Source: Oryzias latipes
Taxonomy: Eukaryota > Chordata > Actinopteri > Beloniformes > Adrianichthyidae
NCBI RefSeq assembly: GCF_002234675.1
Contig: NC_019872.2
Location: forward strand, 11,405,950-11,469,949
Direction: 5' to 3'
Length of the DNA: 64,000 bases
Below the pieces are notes generated by a model. It saw only the letters and a list, made by a program, of their open reading frames with translations, was not told where the DNA came from and made no database searches. Of this stretch, positions 23,701 to 36,100 are shown one piece after another; the first letter of the stretch is position 1, and every line of letters begins with the position of its first letter. The position numbers and the translations under genes were made by a program.

Positions 23701-26700
23701 ACCGCGCAACAGCCAAGGCCATTTCCTCTGCGCAGCTCCATAAAGGGGCAAGCCCTCGCTGACACAGCTCCTCAGGCAGCTCCCTGCCGTCCCACGTAAA
23801 CATCTGAGAGGCCAGTCATTATGCTGGAGGCCTCCCGATTTTGACTCTTGCTCCGAGGAAGCTCCGCTATGCAGACTCCACCATTCCTTCCCCTCAGAAT
23901 GTCAGAAATGTGTAATAAAAGTGAAATCTGACGAGAGGGTATGTTGAAACTTAAAGCAGACTGTGAGAAGTGGTGACTCAGACGTTAGCAGACTTTTCAG
24001 ATCTGCTTCTAGAAGCGCTTGCTGTAGGAAAAGGCATTAAAAAACAGAAAAAGGGAGAAAGAGACTTGGAGGGAATGCTTGGCTCCCTTGTATTTTCCAG
24101 CCTGTCATTCCTAAACTTTTTTTTTTCCAGCCTTGCAGCTTTTTATAGCCAGCAGCCTGGTTGGAGTATGAGCCATCCGTCCACATTGCTGGATCAGAAA
24201 TGACAGTAAATGTATTAAACTGCTCTTTCACTTGGGTGTGAGCTAGTTGTGCAGCTATTTCCTACAAGCCCTGCAGAGAGTTCCTGGTCTAACAGAAGGT
24301 TGTGGCTTTACAGTGAGTCGCGAGAAGCCTCAGCGATTGCCATCAGGGGTCAGGTAATGTAAAAGAGGGGGAAAAGGCCAGTCAGAAGGAGGTGACAGCC
24401 TGGCTCCTTGTTGGCTGTGGTACTGAAATGCACCTTTGCATATGTTAGCTGGATTTAATTTATCATTTGACAGGACTGCAGGCAGAGAAGGGGAAGCGTC
24501 TGCTTAAGTCTAAATAAAGATTGCTAGGTGGTGGGGGTGCAAACCACACAGATAGTGTTTTGTCAGCTGACATTCTGTTTGTGGTATTTAGAGCTGGCTA
24601 GCATCATCTACAAGAGTACAATGGTTTGTTTTCCCCTTCAGACTGTCAGGACTTTCTTTCAGTGGAGAAATGTTTGAACCAAAGCCTGGTCTGACTTCTC
24701 ACAAAAAGGGACTTAAACTTTAGGTAAACGCTGAAAATGATTAAAGGGTTTTAGGCCTAAAGACATTAAGGCTATGTCCAAATTCCCTCACTACTCCTCA
24801 TTCCAGGGGTCTGCAACCTTTAAAGCTAAAAGAGCCAAGTGGTCCACTTTCTTACTGACCAAAAACCCAGGGAGAGCTGCAAAGCCTCACTTTCTTGTTT
24901 AGACGAATAGACTATATTTATGTTCTTGTGACCAACAAACATTTATTCATTACATTAGGTTTTATCTATTTACAACAATTGAATTGTTAGTATTATTTTT
25001 AGATTCTGACACCCCTACAAACTGGCGAACGCCCTTTATAACACAGTAAGAGTGAATATTTAGACACATTTGGACACAACCGTAGTTTTCCCTTTTAACA
25101 TATAAAATATAACTTTAGGATGAGATCAGAAACTTAACTCTGCTGGGTATCCCTGCCTGTGATTTTAAATTACAAACTCAAATGGAAAAATATTTGATGC
25201 GTCTTTCAAATTTCAATCAAAAACCAATTTTATTTGGTGATAAAAAGCATTTTTCTGTATTAGAATTGTTCATTCTTGCATTTAAGGCTGACCAAATTTC
25301 TTTCCCTAAAATATAAAAACCTAATAATATCTAAATAGCCAGTTAAAATCATGGATTTGATGAACTGGTGTTGATTCTTTTAGTAATTCAAAATTAATGA
25401 GGCGATTTTCATTAAGCCCAGCACTACTTTTGAAAATGTTAGCAAATACTGCTGGATTTCATATCTCAGTCTTCATCCAGCCGCCTCTTTAATCAGTCAC
25501 ATCATCAATAAACATAAATGGTTCAGCGCTACTGGAAGTCATGCATACGTTTGCGTGAGCATGCCTGGGTACCACAGTGTTCACCGCTTCAGATGAAGAT
25601 CATTTCCAAACATGTTTTTGTAGGTCTGTTTTTCTTTTTCCTTTAAGATTTAGCCGTCTTCACCCTTGTTAAAAATAAAATCCCTGTCAAAAAGAGGCTC
25701 CAAATATTGTTTCATGCCTGTATTTTTGTCAGTGCTGTCTTTAAGTTAAATCTTTTTATTTTACAGCAACAACAACTTAAATATCAAAAGGATTTTTGAT
25801 CAAGTGTATTTTTTATGTAACGGTCTGTCTGCTCCTGTCTGTCTCAGTGATGACCATGGCTTTAGCCCCCTCCACTGGGCGTGCAGGGAAGGTAGAAGCG
25901 GTGTGGTCGACATGCTCATCATGAGAGGCGCCCGCATTAATGTGATGAACCGCGGTGACGATACACCTTTGCATCTCGCAGCGAGCCACGGACACAGAGA
26001 CATTGTGGCCAAGGTAGAAACCTTCATTTAGCCTGAGCACAGCCTGTTTGGATGTTTGGCCGTTTAGATGTTTCACTTGGGTGTCATGTGACTTCCAGCT
26101 GATTCAGTGCAAAGCCGACCCCAACACAGTCAACGAACATGGGAACACCCCGCTCCACTACGCCTGCTTCTGGGGCCAAGATGAGGTTGCAGAGGTCTGA
26201 TGTGACACACATACACACACACTCACTCTAGCTTCTATGGGCCGGAGACGCCCCCTTCTGGGGAAAAACCGCCACTGCAATCAAGGGACATTTTTCTGTT
26301 TTTCTAGTAATTACAAACATTATGTTGTGTAATAAACAATAAATAAAACTTATATATGTGACCGTTTTAGGACTTGGTAGTCAGTGGGGCTCAGGTGTGT
26401 ACATGCAACAGATACGGACAGACACCTCTGGACAAAGCCAAGCCTCACCTAAGACAGCTTCTACAAGGTTACTTTCCCTTTTTAACAGAAAACATATATT
26501 TTTTTCCTCACTTTTATTGTACTTTTTAACTTATTTGTTGTTTATTTTCTAGAAAAAGCAGAGAAAATGGGTCAGAGTATGAACAAAATCCCATACAAGG
26601 AAACTTTCTGGAAGGGTACAATGAGGACACGACCTCGTGAGTGACCTTCCCTGATCGTGCTGTCAAATTCACATTCATTCTCTATTATTTATGTTTTCTC

Positions 26701-29700
26701 TTGCTGAACTCGCAGGTAATGGCACCCTTAACAAGCAGGCTGGCATTGATTACAAGCAGCTCTCGCTCCTGGCAAAAATCAATGAAAACCAATCTGGGGA
26801 GGTCAGCTGCACTCTGTCCTCTACTTTTATTGTTTACAGCCATTTTCAGCTCCCCCAATTATTTACTGAACTGTTTGCTGTGTTTGCAGTTATGGCAGGG
26901 TCGGTGGCAAGGAGACGAGATTATAGTGAAAGTGCTGCACATCCGAGACTGGACCACCAGGAAGAGCAGAGATTTTAACGAGGAACATCCCAAACTCAGG
27001 TAACGCCTTTTCCTGAATTTTACAGCAGTAGTGCTAGCAAAACTATAGTACGAGGAAAAAAGATAAATATATGATTAAATAGTTTCAATGTTTTTAAAAA
27101 AATAATGAGATTCCTTTATTTAAATGACAACTAGCTATTTATATTCTGAATGGCCTAGTTTTTATTCTTTTAACTATAAAAATTGAGTTTATACTTCTTT
27201 GAATTTAGTTGTATGGATCTCTTGCATTAGACCGATAGGAGCTCTGTCTCTATCTAACTCCGCCTTTTCCAACTATATGGATCAGTTCAGTTCAAAAATG
27301 CTTTTGTTATTTTCCAAAAGGAGAATTTAGAAAACCCTTTTCAGCAGATCAGTTTTTAAAAACAGAGAAAAAAAAATCACATTTACAACAGAACCCAAAG
27401 AAGGAAAACACCACTGGTGTCATTTTTTTTTCAAAGTTTAATTTCATGTTTTAAATCCCAAACACAACTTGCAAAATCTAAAAATATATAATTCGATGTC
27501 TGTTCCAAAAAACCAAAACCTCAAGCTTCTGCTTTTAGTCTGTACTTCTGGGTTTGTCTGCCCAAAGGCATTTTTAGCACGCGTTCATGCTGTCGTTACT
27601 CTGCTAGAAATTGAGTACGAAAAAGGTTTTGGTGCACCAGGGATTGAAATCTTACAGAATGACCCACAGCAATGAATGGGGACACATTATGTCACTTTGC
27701 TAGCCTTAGTACTTTTTGCCTGATGTTGAGGCTGTGGACATTTGGACTTATTATCATGTCTTTGTAAATGTGCTGCTTTTCTAAAGGTTAGAAAACCATT
27801 AACTATGTTATTGATTGGTGAAGTCAGCTGCTACACATAACTCAGCTTGGCTTGCAGGATTTCCCCTTAAACTAAAGTGCAGTTATTCATTCTCATATTT
27901 TCACATTTATGTGACAAAAAATCACAAGGAAAGTTCCACATGAGGTAGTATTTCCACTTATGTGCTATTCTTGCTAAATTTAATGAAACCTTCATGAAAA
28001 AGCAAAATAAAAGTTTGTGAACTAAAAGAAACCCTATAGGAGGAGTGGAATCTTCCAGTTCACGTTTCTCTGCCTTCTTTTAGTTCAAAATTTCAAACAA
28101 ATTGGGTTAAAAAATGAACAAGCATGTTTGAATAAAAGCACAAAACATATCATACTCAAGTGTAACAAGTTTGGTCCACTCACTTGTAGCATTTTCAGAT
28201 TTTCTGGCTCAATAATTACATTCTTATTTAGTGTATGTTGTTTCCTTTTTTTTTTTTTTTAAAGTCGTAGCTGCACGTTTTCTTTAACCCTCGACCTTTA
28301 TTTTGTGTTCTTCCAGGATCTTTTCTCATCCAAACATTCTGCCCGTTCTTGGGGCTTGTCAGTCACCTCCCTCTCCTCATCCTGTCATCATTACCCATCA
28401 CATGCCTTATGGATCTCTTTTCAACATACTTCACCAGGGTACTAGTAAGTGGTTTACTTTTCTTCATACCCATAGTTTTCTTTTATGTCAGTAAATTATG
28501 GGTTCTGCTGGAGCCTGTCTCTGCTGTCTTTATATAAAGCTGAGGTACACTCACAGTCTGAGCAATATCCACCTACAGTGAGGCAGAAAAGGGTTTTGAA
28601 GTCACACATTCTGTGAGTTGTTCCATTTACTGGGGCGGCCGTGGCGCAGAGGTAGGTCGGGTGACCACTGATCGGAAGATCGCAGGTTCGGTTCCCGCCT
28701 TGGCGGCCCATGTGTTGAAGTGTTCTTGGATAAGACACTGAACCCCACATTGCTCCTGGTGGTTAAATGCTGGCGCCAGTGCTCGGGAGCAGAGCCGCCA
28801 TCAGTGTTTAAAAGCATATGTGCATTATATTTCAGAAGACCAATATTATGATTTCTTGTATTATTTCTTTATATTCTTTTTCTCACAACTGAAGAGTATC
28901 TATAGCTGTGTTTCAATTACACATATGTGCAAAAACTTGATCCAAATTCTAGAAATGTCACCAAAAAAACACAATTCCGCAATGAAACTGTCTTCATTAA
29001 ATCCGAATTATGCAAATAAACACAAACCAACTGAGGTGATAAGTCATGTGAAAACATGGCGATGGATGAGAACAAGTACTGTTTGAAGTTGGTTCACTAA
29101 AAGGGAACATTTGGATGACATCACAGCAGACCATTGACAGTCTTTGTAATGAGCCTTTGTGAGAAGCCTGTTCAGCCATATTTGAAAATAAAAGTTCCAA
29201 CAATTAAACAGTTGGACCCAATTCCAGGCTGGTTTTAGATCAGGTCACAGTACGGAAACGGCTCTACTCTGGTTGTGCAGGGATTTGCTTTTAACTGTTG
29301 ATTCTGGAGCTTCTGCTGTTTTTATCCTTCTTGATTTCACTGCTGCGTTTGACACAGTGGATTATGATCTTTTACTGTCTGGATTAGAGCAGTCTGTTTA
29401 ATGTCTTCTATCACAGTTATGCAGATGACATCCACATTTATTTACCATTAAAATCTGGTGGAGCCCAGTGTGTAGAGAACCTACAGAAATGTTTAGAGGA
29501 AGTTACAACTTGGATGAACCTAAACTTCCTCTGCTTAGATGAAAATAAAACTGAAGTACTTCTGTTTTTGACAGAATGCAGCAGTGCCATTAGATCATTT
29601 GACTCTCACCTGTCTTCTATCAGGAATCTTGGGGTTATTTTAGATAGTAGTTTTAAATGTGATAGACACGTTAGTGCAGCAGTCCAGTCTAGCTTTAATC

Positions 29701-31876
29701 ATCTCAGATTCATCAATATGGTAAAAAGGAAAACCCTGGAAAGGGTGTTCATGTCTTCGGCTTTTCTAGACTGGACCACTGTAATTCCCTTGATTCTGGG
29801 ATGGACTAGTCTCTCCTTTACAAATAAAGATTGACTGATTGATTATTTTGGAGAGAAAAAAAAAGAAAAGTGTTTCCATTGCAGTTTTGCAACCACTGAG
29901 CTTCTGGAAGGAAAAAAAAGGAGGAAATGTTTTTAGGTTTTTCAGTTTAAAAGCAGGTTAGCTGAGGATTTTCAAAGTAGAATTATAAAGCCCACTAGAT
30001 TGTGTTTGACATTAAAATTCTGCTTCTATAAACATAGGAAATTTAAGAAGCCAGTCATCTTCACAGATTTCTGCATGTTATTTTCTTGTCTTTCTTTGCC
30101 TGGTTTGTCATTAGCTCTGGTTGTTGATCAAAGCCAAGCAGTGAAGTTTGCCTTGGACATTGCCAGTGGCATGGCTTTCCTCCACACTCTGGAGCCGATG
30201 GTTTCAAGGCTTTACCTCAACAGTAAGCATGTCATGGTAAGACGCTGTTTTCCCTCCTAACTGCTACAAGTACACACATGCAGAGATTTCTCTCTGCCCT
30301 GTGATGCATCATTGTGGTGGGTGATGAGCAGATCTCTCTGCTCCACAGATTGATGAGGACATGACAGCCAGGGTGAGCATGGCAGATGCCAAGTTCTCTT
30401 TCCAGTGTCCCGGTCGCATGTATTCACCAGCATGGATGGCGCCTGAAGGTATTTAGCTTAGCCTGTTAGTCTGCTTAGGGAGTTAACCTCTAGACTGGGT
30501 AATAGTGGTTAAAGATGGGGTTTTCTTTAAATATTTTAAGCTGCTTATTGCTGCCACAGATAACAGTGTTCCATGAAGATCCACTCTGATCAAAATAGTG
30601 TTTTTAACTTGTTCTTGTGGCATTTTTCTGATGATGGAGTACATATAGAAAGAATGTTGAGCTTAAAATTGCATTTTTAAAGACTAGGACTTAAACACTT
30701 TGGCAGCTTGAGAAAAAAAGATAGTGTAGGTAATAATTATATATTTATAATTATTTATAAAATAAATATGCTGCCCTATTATGTAGATTTGACTCCTTGA
30801 TTTAGAAACTTTGACTAAAAACATACATTTTCTTTACTAATCTAAAAAAAAAAACAGCTATTTAGTTTTATTACATTTTTTGGTTTAGTTTAAGCGGCAG
30901 TTTAGCTCAGGCGGTAGAGCGGGTCGCCAAACAACCGAAGGGTTGGCGGATCAATCCCCGCTCCCCCCAGCCAGCTGTCGCCCCCTGAGCACGGCTAGTC
31001 TGCAGCTCACCGCTCCCCCCAGGGGACGGGTCAAAATGCGGAGAAGAATTTCCCCATTGTGGGATAAATAAAGTATCAAAATTCACAAAGGAGCCATTTC
31101 CATTAGTACATATGTCTGCATTTGTGAAATGTAATTTCCTATTTATGATCCTGGCTATAAAAACCCTGCAGAGTTTAGTGGTTTGGGAGTTTAAGTATTA
31201 TCCAGTTTACTCCTGATGCTGTTTTCAATTGTATATATGTAGCCCAATATTTACAACAACTGTCATCTTCATACCAGTAATTGTGTAATAAAATTGAATC
31301 ATAAAGAACATAAAGTCATAGAATTCAATAGGTATTGGCTAAACTAAACTATACTAAACTAAACAGACTAAACTAAACTGGGCATCCCTGGCCGTAGACC
31401 CTCCTTCCCGGTAAGGAAAAGCTCCTAATAAAAGAAACGGATTCCGGAAAGAAAAAAAAAAGAAATATAATCTGAAAGAGAAAATAATAAACTTTTCTCT
31501 GTCTTTTGACCTCAGCACTGCAGAAGAGGCCTGAGGACATCAATCGGAGATCTGCTGACATGTGGAGTTTTGCCGTTTTGCTTTGGGAGCTGGTTACCAG
31601 AGAAGTTCCATTTGCTGACCTCTCTCACATGGAGATAGGCATGAAGGTAGGTAAAACTTGTGTTTTCACAGGCTTTAAACCTAACGTATGTTTATTCGTT
31701 GACAGTGCCTCCATTTTTGTTTTCAGGTGGCACTTGAGGGCCTTCGACCAACCATTCCACCTGGAATCTCACCTCACATATGTAAGCTGATGAGGCTGTG
31801 CATGAACGAAGACCCGGCTAAGAGACCCAAGTTTGACATGATCGTTCCCATCCTGGAAAAGATGCAGGACAAATAA
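20795..31876 (+). CDS. ilk: ILK, integrin-linked (pseudo)kinase
   Basis: Coding exons: 20795-20883, 25848-26013, 26099-26194, 26371-26467, 26553-26636, 26716-26801, 26890-26999, 28317-28444, 30115-30236, 30349-30448, 31516-31646, 31727-31876. All phases join, giving 452 residues, the same length as human ILK. Starting at [12 protein letters not shown], the N-terminal ankyrin repeats run to about residue 170 (for example [16 protein letters not shown] and [16 protein letters not shown]), then comes the kinase-like domain. As in human ILK, that domain lacks a canonical HRD catalytic Asp, and ADAKFSF stands where a DFG motif would be. The ATP-contact Lys (IIVKVL) and the APE motif (PAWMAPE) are kept. 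ILK scaffolds PINCH and parvin at integrin adhesions. Intron 1 is about 5 kb and repeat-rich. Polyadenylation signal at 32218. Confidence 0.97.
20976..21569 (-). mobile_element. TTAA MITE family copy 2, near full length
   Basis: Runs from TTAG (20972-20975, a decayed TTAA) through ACCCACTCCAATGA to GGAGTGGGACT followed by TTAA (21570-21573). It is 594 bp, in ILK intron 1, and inverted relative to copy 1. Confidence 0.75.
21909..23489 (-). mobile_element. TTAA MITE family copy 3, split by a hAT insertion
   Basis: The left part (21909-22141) matches the left half of copies 2 and 7 (gtgtttttaacatgttct, aaattgcattt). The right part (23199-23489) matches their right half (aatgttgggttgag, GATGATCAGTGGGACTT). 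The two halves are separated by the element at 22142-23198. Confidence 0.7.
22142..23198. mobile_element. hAT-type element nested in MITE copy 3
   Basis: Ends CAGTGTTGGGTAAATTAC and TTTGTTACCCACTG form imperfect terminal inverted repeats. Flanking octamers ACTAAATC (22134-22141) and ACTAGATT (23199-23206) agree at 6 of 8 positions, as expected for an aged hAT duplication. AGTAATT-type words recur toward both ends. No transposase frame. Confidence 0.65.
24808..25060. mobile_element. hAT-type fragment in ILK intron 1
   Basis: Begins CAGGGGTCTGCAACCTTTAA and continues AAGAGCCA ... GAGAGCTGCAAAG, the left end of the family seen whole at 16911-17693. The right limit is uncertain. Confidence 0.45.
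28632..28806 (+). repeat. tRNA-derived SINE (ILK intron 8)
   Basis: The 5' part has a box-A-like TGGCGCAGAGGTAGG and a box-B-like GGTTCGGTTCC about 40 bases apart, followed by a non-tRNA body. No cloverleaf with a proper anticodon arm and acceptor stem is preserved, so this is a SINE and not a tRNA gene. Confidence 0.6.
29215..29850 (+). pseudogene. L2/CR1-type LINE reverse-transcriptase fragment
   Basis: Translation gives [13 protein letters not shown] and [12 protein letters not shown] (RT motif A), then YADD (motif C, 29418-29429), then the L2-like [11 protein letters not shown] and [14 protein letters not shown] blocks. The DNA between motifs A and C is mostly missing, so the enzyme is internally deleted. 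The 3' end has AATAAAGATTGACTGATTGATT-like short repeats, typical of L2-clade tails. It lies in ILK intron 8. Confidence 0.7.
30577..30720 (-). mobile_element. TTAA MITE family copy 4 (fragment)
   Basis: Shares GATCCACTCTGATCA and GTGTTTTTAACTTGTTCTTG words with the left end of copies 3 and 7. The rest is missing. ILK intron 10. Confidence 0.55.
30891..31082 (+). repeat. tRNA-derived SINE (ILK intron 10)
   Basis: Box A TTTAGCTCAGGCGGTAGAGC and box B GGCGGATCAATCC are followed by a C-rich body and the tail GTGGGATAAATAAAGTATC. This is a widespread fish SINE type. Not a functional tRNA: the acceptor arm does not pair and there is a long 3' body. Confidence 0.65.
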
Positions 31877-32217
31877 CTGCTGTTATAACAGCTGCTTCTG
31901 CTCAGTTGCATTTCTATAACCCCATTGCTCTGTAGCTTCACTTCAGTCACATATCTGCAAGCCACTATAAATAACGCCAGAAACCACTATAGCTACACTC
32001 CGTTTGAACACCTACACATTTTCTGTACTATACTTGTTAAGTTAAGAGTTAGGAAAAACTTGAGATGAGTTTTAGCCTGTGGTGCTCTTTGTTATGACAG
32101 ACCTCTCGAGAATGAAATATTGTATTGTGGATATTGTAAGTATTACATTAGGAAAAGATCCAAAGAGATGAACGAAGTATTAAAAATGCTTTTATATGCA
32201 TTTGCATTTGCTGATGT

Positions 32218-32223
32218 AATAAA
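32218..32223 (+). terminator. Polyadenylation signal, ILK
   Basis: AATAAA 342 bases after the ILK stop, followed by a T-rich stretch. Confidence 0.65.
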
Positions 32224-32631
32224 GTTTTTGTATTTATGACATTTGCTGTTTTTTTTACCATAGCCGCAGTACTGCCTTTGAACGACAGTGGCCACTGTTC
32301 AGAATGTGTCTTTTGTTTTGCCATTTTTCTTGTAATGTTTTGGTTATGAAATGGACCTCATGGCAGGGCTAAATGTGGAATCAATTGTTATTTTTTTCAA
32401 GTGGTTGCTTTTGAAAACAGAAATGCAGATCCTTTATATGATCTCATATATCAACAATTTCATGTTTAAACGTCCAAGTAACATGTTTATCTAAACGAAA
32501 ATAAAACGCTATTTTTACAAATACACAGAATAAGGTCGGCAGTTATGGCGCAACCCGCAGTGGTAATGGAGCAATGGACTTTGTTGCGGTTTGTTTAGCA
32601 AAATCGAAGGGAGGGAGGAAAATAAAAGACG

Positions 32632-32641
32632 GTCACGTGAT
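32632..32641. promoter_or_regulatory. CLEAR/TFEB-type E-box upstream of SMPD1
   Basis: GTCACGTGAT differs at one base from the palindromic CLEAR consensus GTCACGTGAC used by TFEB/TFE3 at lysosomal genes. It sits 461 bases before the SMPD1 start codon, in the GC-richer stretch that should contain the SMPD1 promoter and 5' UTR. Function is inferred. Confidence 0.5.
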
Positions 32642-33101
32642 CAGTCAGCTGACTCGCTGGTTTTGTACAGCAGCGCGAGCGCTCGTCGGTCAGTGGGAGC
32701 TGGGTTGACAGACCGGCGTTTCCGCCCAGACTTTAAATAAAAGGGTAATTAAACGGAAAAGGCGAAGCAAGAAAAGGTGAAGAAGACCCGACTCTTGCCG
32801 TGGAGAACGACGAAACAATATTTGTGCTGGAGGTACATCTAAAAAGTAGCTAGTTAGCTACTTTGTGTTTGTTAGCTGGCTGTATTTAATTGCATAAAGG
32901 CGGAAATTCACGTTCCAGAGTGTGAATGAGCAATTATATCCACCATAGGGTGAGGAATTTTTAGCAGACTCGCGTGTGACTTCCTGCACGCCTCTTTCGG
33001 CAGTTTTTTCTTTACCGTATTTGGTCGTTTTCACGTCCTTCGCAGACGTAAATCGTTCGCGGAGGACACCTGCCTGTCTGTCCCCCTGGCCTGTCCGGAC
33101 A

Positions 33102-36100
33102 ATGGGGTCCCCCCTGCGGTGGTGTCCCCTCCCTTCCTTCCTGCTGCTTTTCGGCGCTCTACTCGTAGCGACGCCGCTGTTGGGCTCCTGTCACCCGGCC
33201 CAGATGACCGCCCGGCCCGGGCCTGTGATCCTGGAGCGGTTCAACCCAAACGCCCTCGGTTTTAACTGGAGAAACCTCACCTGCCCCCTGTGCAAAACCC
33301 TCTTCACCATTGTTGACATCGCGCTTCTGGTAATAAGTTTGTTGATCATCTCCTAAATGGACCAGACTGATACTAGTCTTGCACTATAGTAGACCAGGCA
33401 GAAACTTATAGAATATGACTTTAAACTACTCAAAGATGTTTATAAGTGTCAAACACCCATCTGTTCTTTATTCCTCATTAAGATTATGACGAGGATCATC
33501 ACATATAGGAGTCATGTAATACAACAGTCCTTTAATTACAGCTGTTGTTTTTATTATTTATTCATATATCATTGCCAAAGAGGAGGTTATAGATGCTGTG
33601 TAAGGATTTATGAAGGTTGCTGGTGTTTAAGTATAGATGATGCAGAAGACGGTTAGATGGAGGAAGCTGTTGATCCCTGAAGGGAAAAGAGGAAGTTTGC
33701 TAATGCTTTCCTTATTAGTATGTTTTTTTTAATTCTATCCTTTTGTGTTTCAGTAAATAAATCTTTAACAGCAAAGTTAACTGAGTTTTAATTCACACTT
33801 TCTACCTGTTAATGTAATATTTTGTAGTTATTGCTTGATCATAACAAATAGTTAACTGTTGATGTGTAACAGAAGCTGAAAGACTCACTCTGATTATCTT
33901 TTGATCTATTTTGAAATTTGTGTTTTTTAAGTTATGATTTACTGTTTTTAGCTCCAAAAAAAACTGTGTTGTTTTCAAGGACAGATTCTGCAGATCATTA
34001 GAATTTCACCTCTGAGTTGTGGGCGCAGAGTAAGCCCGACTCCCCTTCCCATCATCCCTTTAGTTTACACTCTCTCCCACTAGCTTATAGCCCCAATGGC
34101 GACAAATATAGGAACTATCCAGCTGTACAGTTTGGAGCCAGATGCCAGCTCAGATGAGGACAGCCGAGACAGACATAGATCCTAGTCGTCTACGTGTGGC
34201 TGCATCAGAATGGAACGGAGCAGGGAGCATGTGGCTCACTGATTATTGCTTTAACATCCCAATTACAAGCTTTTTCGTGTCATTTTTTTCTATTCACAAC
34301 TATTTGAATAAAGAAATACTGCGAAATATAAGCTTCAATTTCTATAAGTCCTCCATCAAGCGGAAAGGGCTAAAGGAGATTTTAAAAACACAATTTTCAT
34401 TGGAGTGGCTCTTTAAGCTCATTTCTATGAAAATTTGAGGATTCGGCTTCTTTAGATGAAACAAAACAAAAATCCTTGACAGTTTGTTGGTGTCATGCAT
34501 CATCTAGTGTTCTACCCTATGAAGCCACATTTGTATCTGCAGATGTAAAATGTCAATTTGGTCTGACTTTCTTCTTTGAGTTTGGCATTTTTGGTGATTT
34601 GGTTATGTGGTTCTGAAATCACTGACTGGAAGAAATATTTCCTCTGAGCTAATCATCTTTTTTTTTTTTTTTTTTGTTTTACATCTTGTTCTGCTTTTTT
34701 GCAACTCTGCCAGAGCGATTCAAATGCAGAACGCGTGGCACGCGCTGTAGAGGAAGCTTGCATCCGTCTGCACTTGGCTGAGGAGGTGGTGTGCCATGAA
34801 ATCACTGAGCTGTTCAGGGATGACTTCATCAGGGCCCTGCAAGAGTCCCTGCTGTGGCCCAGTGAAGCCTGTGCCTTGCTCGTGGGGCCCGCCTGTGGTA
34901 AATTTGACATTTACGCGCCCTGGAACATCACTCTGCCGAAGGGTCCTAAACCCCCTGTTACACCACCTTCTCCCCCTAAACCCGGATCTCCGCAGAGTCG
35001 AGTCTTGTTTCTGACAGACGTCCACTGGGATCGAGTAAGTGGTCTTCTAAACTGAAATTTCTCGATGCCGCTCTTCCATCACTTTTAAAATCCTCTCATC
35101 TTGCAGGAGTATCAAGTTGGCAGCGCTGCAGATTGCAAGGAGCCTTTGTGTTGCCGGAACAGCTCAGGAACTCCGAGCTGGAGGAGGAGAGGGGCAGGGT
35201 ACTGGGGGACTTATAGTAAGTGCGACCTCCCTCTCCGAACGGTGGAAAGCCTCCTTGAGAACGCGGCCAGAGACGGACGTTGGGACTGGGTCTACTGGAC
35301 CGGAGACATACCCGCCCACAACATTTGGTCTCAGACGAGGGATCAACAGCTGATGGAGCTCACAGTCATCTCAAGACTTGTCCACAAGTAACTTTCCCTC
35401 TTAAATTCCTTTTGAGGTTACAAATGTCTACTTTGACACACAATGCAGTGATAAAAGAAGGCATTGAAGTGCCTCTGTGGCTGTTGGAACTCTTGACTCA
35501 AAGATGTTGACACTCCCAATGTTTGGGCCGCTGCTTTATCAAATATTTGTCATTTGTAAGCCTTAGCTAATCCAAGCTGACTTTTTGTGTCCAGACACCT
35601 CGGCCCAAATGTCACCGTTTACCCTGCTGTGGGTAACCACGAGAGCACGCCGGTGAACAGCTTCCCCCCGCCTTTTATACACGGCAACAGATCCTCTGGC
35701 TGGCTCTACGCCGCGATGGCAGAGGAATGGGCGCCGTGGTTGCCAGAGCCGGCCTTAAAGACTTTGAGGTCCATGTTTTTTTTTTTAAACATGTATGAAT
35801 GTTGTTGTGACACTGTGGCCAAATGAAGGGGGATTATCACTAAAACAATGCAGAAATAAGACTTTAGATGGTTGGCTTCCATCACGCAAAGTTTCACTTT
35901 GGCAGCCAGAACAGAAGTGGGTTTGGCGTCATTTCTCATAAACATCCGTGTTTCCATGCAAACATGGACTGACTCATGCTGTGTGGTAACTTTGTGGTCC
36001 TCCTGGGGAATTTCAGATACGGAGGGTTCTACACGGTGGAGATTCAGCCTGGTTTGAGGGTGGTCTCCCTCAATATGAACTTTTGTGCGCGGGAGAACTT

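Noticed and set aside
28632-28720. Possible tRNA gene
   Set aside because: Box A and B are present, but there is no consistent cloverleaf and a SINE body follows.
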